The notes beneath the pieces are model-generated. The model was given only the letters and a program-made list of their open reading frames with translations, was not told the origin of the DNA and did no database searches. The position numbers and the translations under genes are program-made. A DNA stretch of 5,484 nt. Origin: Elusimicrobiota bacterium (lineage in GTDB: Bacteria; Elusimicrobiota; Elusimicrobia; UBA1565; UBA9628). The stretch covers positions 1 to 5,484 of the forward strand of contig JAQUNT010000189.1 of NCBI GenBank assembly GCA_028717525.1. Reading direction: 5' to 3'. This document shows, in pieces, positions 5,390-5,484 of this stretch; the stretch's first letter is position 1; every line of letters starts with the position of its first letter.

Positions 5390-5484
5390 CAAGGGTGGAA
5401 TATGAGTTATCCAGTACCTGCAACGCCTATTATAGATTTTGCCGCGCCTGATTGCCAGGGACCCGCCGCGGTCAGCGGCTGGGA
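5390..5484. other. Upstream region at right edge, probably non-coding
   Basis: This 95-bp segment holds the putative minus-strand promoter. Base composition falls to AT-rich between about 5391 and 5440 and returns to GC-rich afterwards, possibly entering another gene or regulatory region. The minus-strand frame of the coiled-coil gene has no stop here, but the codons (for example AAA ATC TAT AAT AGG) do not follow the G/C-ending pattern of the genes, which argues against coding. Confidence 0.5.
5429..5458 (-). promoter_or_regulatory. Putative sigma-70-type promoter of the minus-strand block
   Basis: Reading the minus strand, a perfect TATAAT (5434-5429) is preceded by CTGGCA (5458-5453, four of six matches to TTGACA) with an 18-bp spacer. 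Transcription would begin near 5422, giving a leader of about 33 nt before the ATG at 5389. This is the most AT-rich stretch of the window. The leader lacks a Shine-Dalgarno. Confidence 0.55.

Noticed and set aside
5390..5392. TTG as the start of the coiled-coil gene
   Set aside because: An ATG follows immediately and neither has an SD; ATG is the more likely initiator, and the difference is one residue.
5441..5458. Sigma-54 type -24/-12 promoter (TGGCA followed by GGCA)
   Set aside because: The GG to GC distance is 14 bp where 12 is required, so the spacing is wrong.

Overview
This is a GC-rich, densely coding bacterial window with strong G/C preference at third codon positions. It has two gene blocks that converge near position 3785. 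No rRNA, tRNA, CRISPR array or insertion sequence is visible. The taxon cannot be fixed from the sequence. An inner-membrane MltG-type enzyme and a periplasm-facing sensor kinase fit a free-living bacterium with a peptidoglycan wall. A GC-rich member of a lineage such as Elusimicrobiota or the former Deltaproteobacteria is only a guess.

Plus-strand block (1 to 3787): four genes run head to tail with almost no spacing. They are a TPR-repeat protein cut by the left edge, a membrane sensor histidine kinase (4-bp overlap, GTGA), a stand-alone receiver-domain response regulator (17-bp gap with a good Shine-Dalgarno), and an MltG-family endolytic murein transglycosylase (3-bp gap). Tight packing suggests one transcript and translational coupling. 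Kinase and receiver are a natural phosphorelay pair. The receiver has no DNA-binding domain, so its output is probably a protein-protein contact. A link between this relay and cell-wall cleavage by MltG is plausible from position only.

Minus-strand block (5389 down to 3784): two genes of unrecognised function, probably co-transcribed. The first encodes a soluble coiled-coil protein built on a tandem 18-residue repeat. The second encodes a single-pass membrane protein with a proline-rich cytoplasmic N-terminus and a predicted extracytoplasmic beta-propeller of about five blades. A TATAAT box lies just upstream of the first gene in the only AT-richer stretch of the window. The minus block meets mltG tail to tail, and the two stop codons overlap within one CTAG.

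The most interesting items are the uncharacterised coiled-coil and propeller pair, the 18-residue repeat, a perfect 28-bp palindrome just inside mltG, the TPR/kinase/receiver/MltG gene order, and the placement of all four TAG stops inside CCTAGG hexamers. No fully new system can be demonstrated from this window alone.
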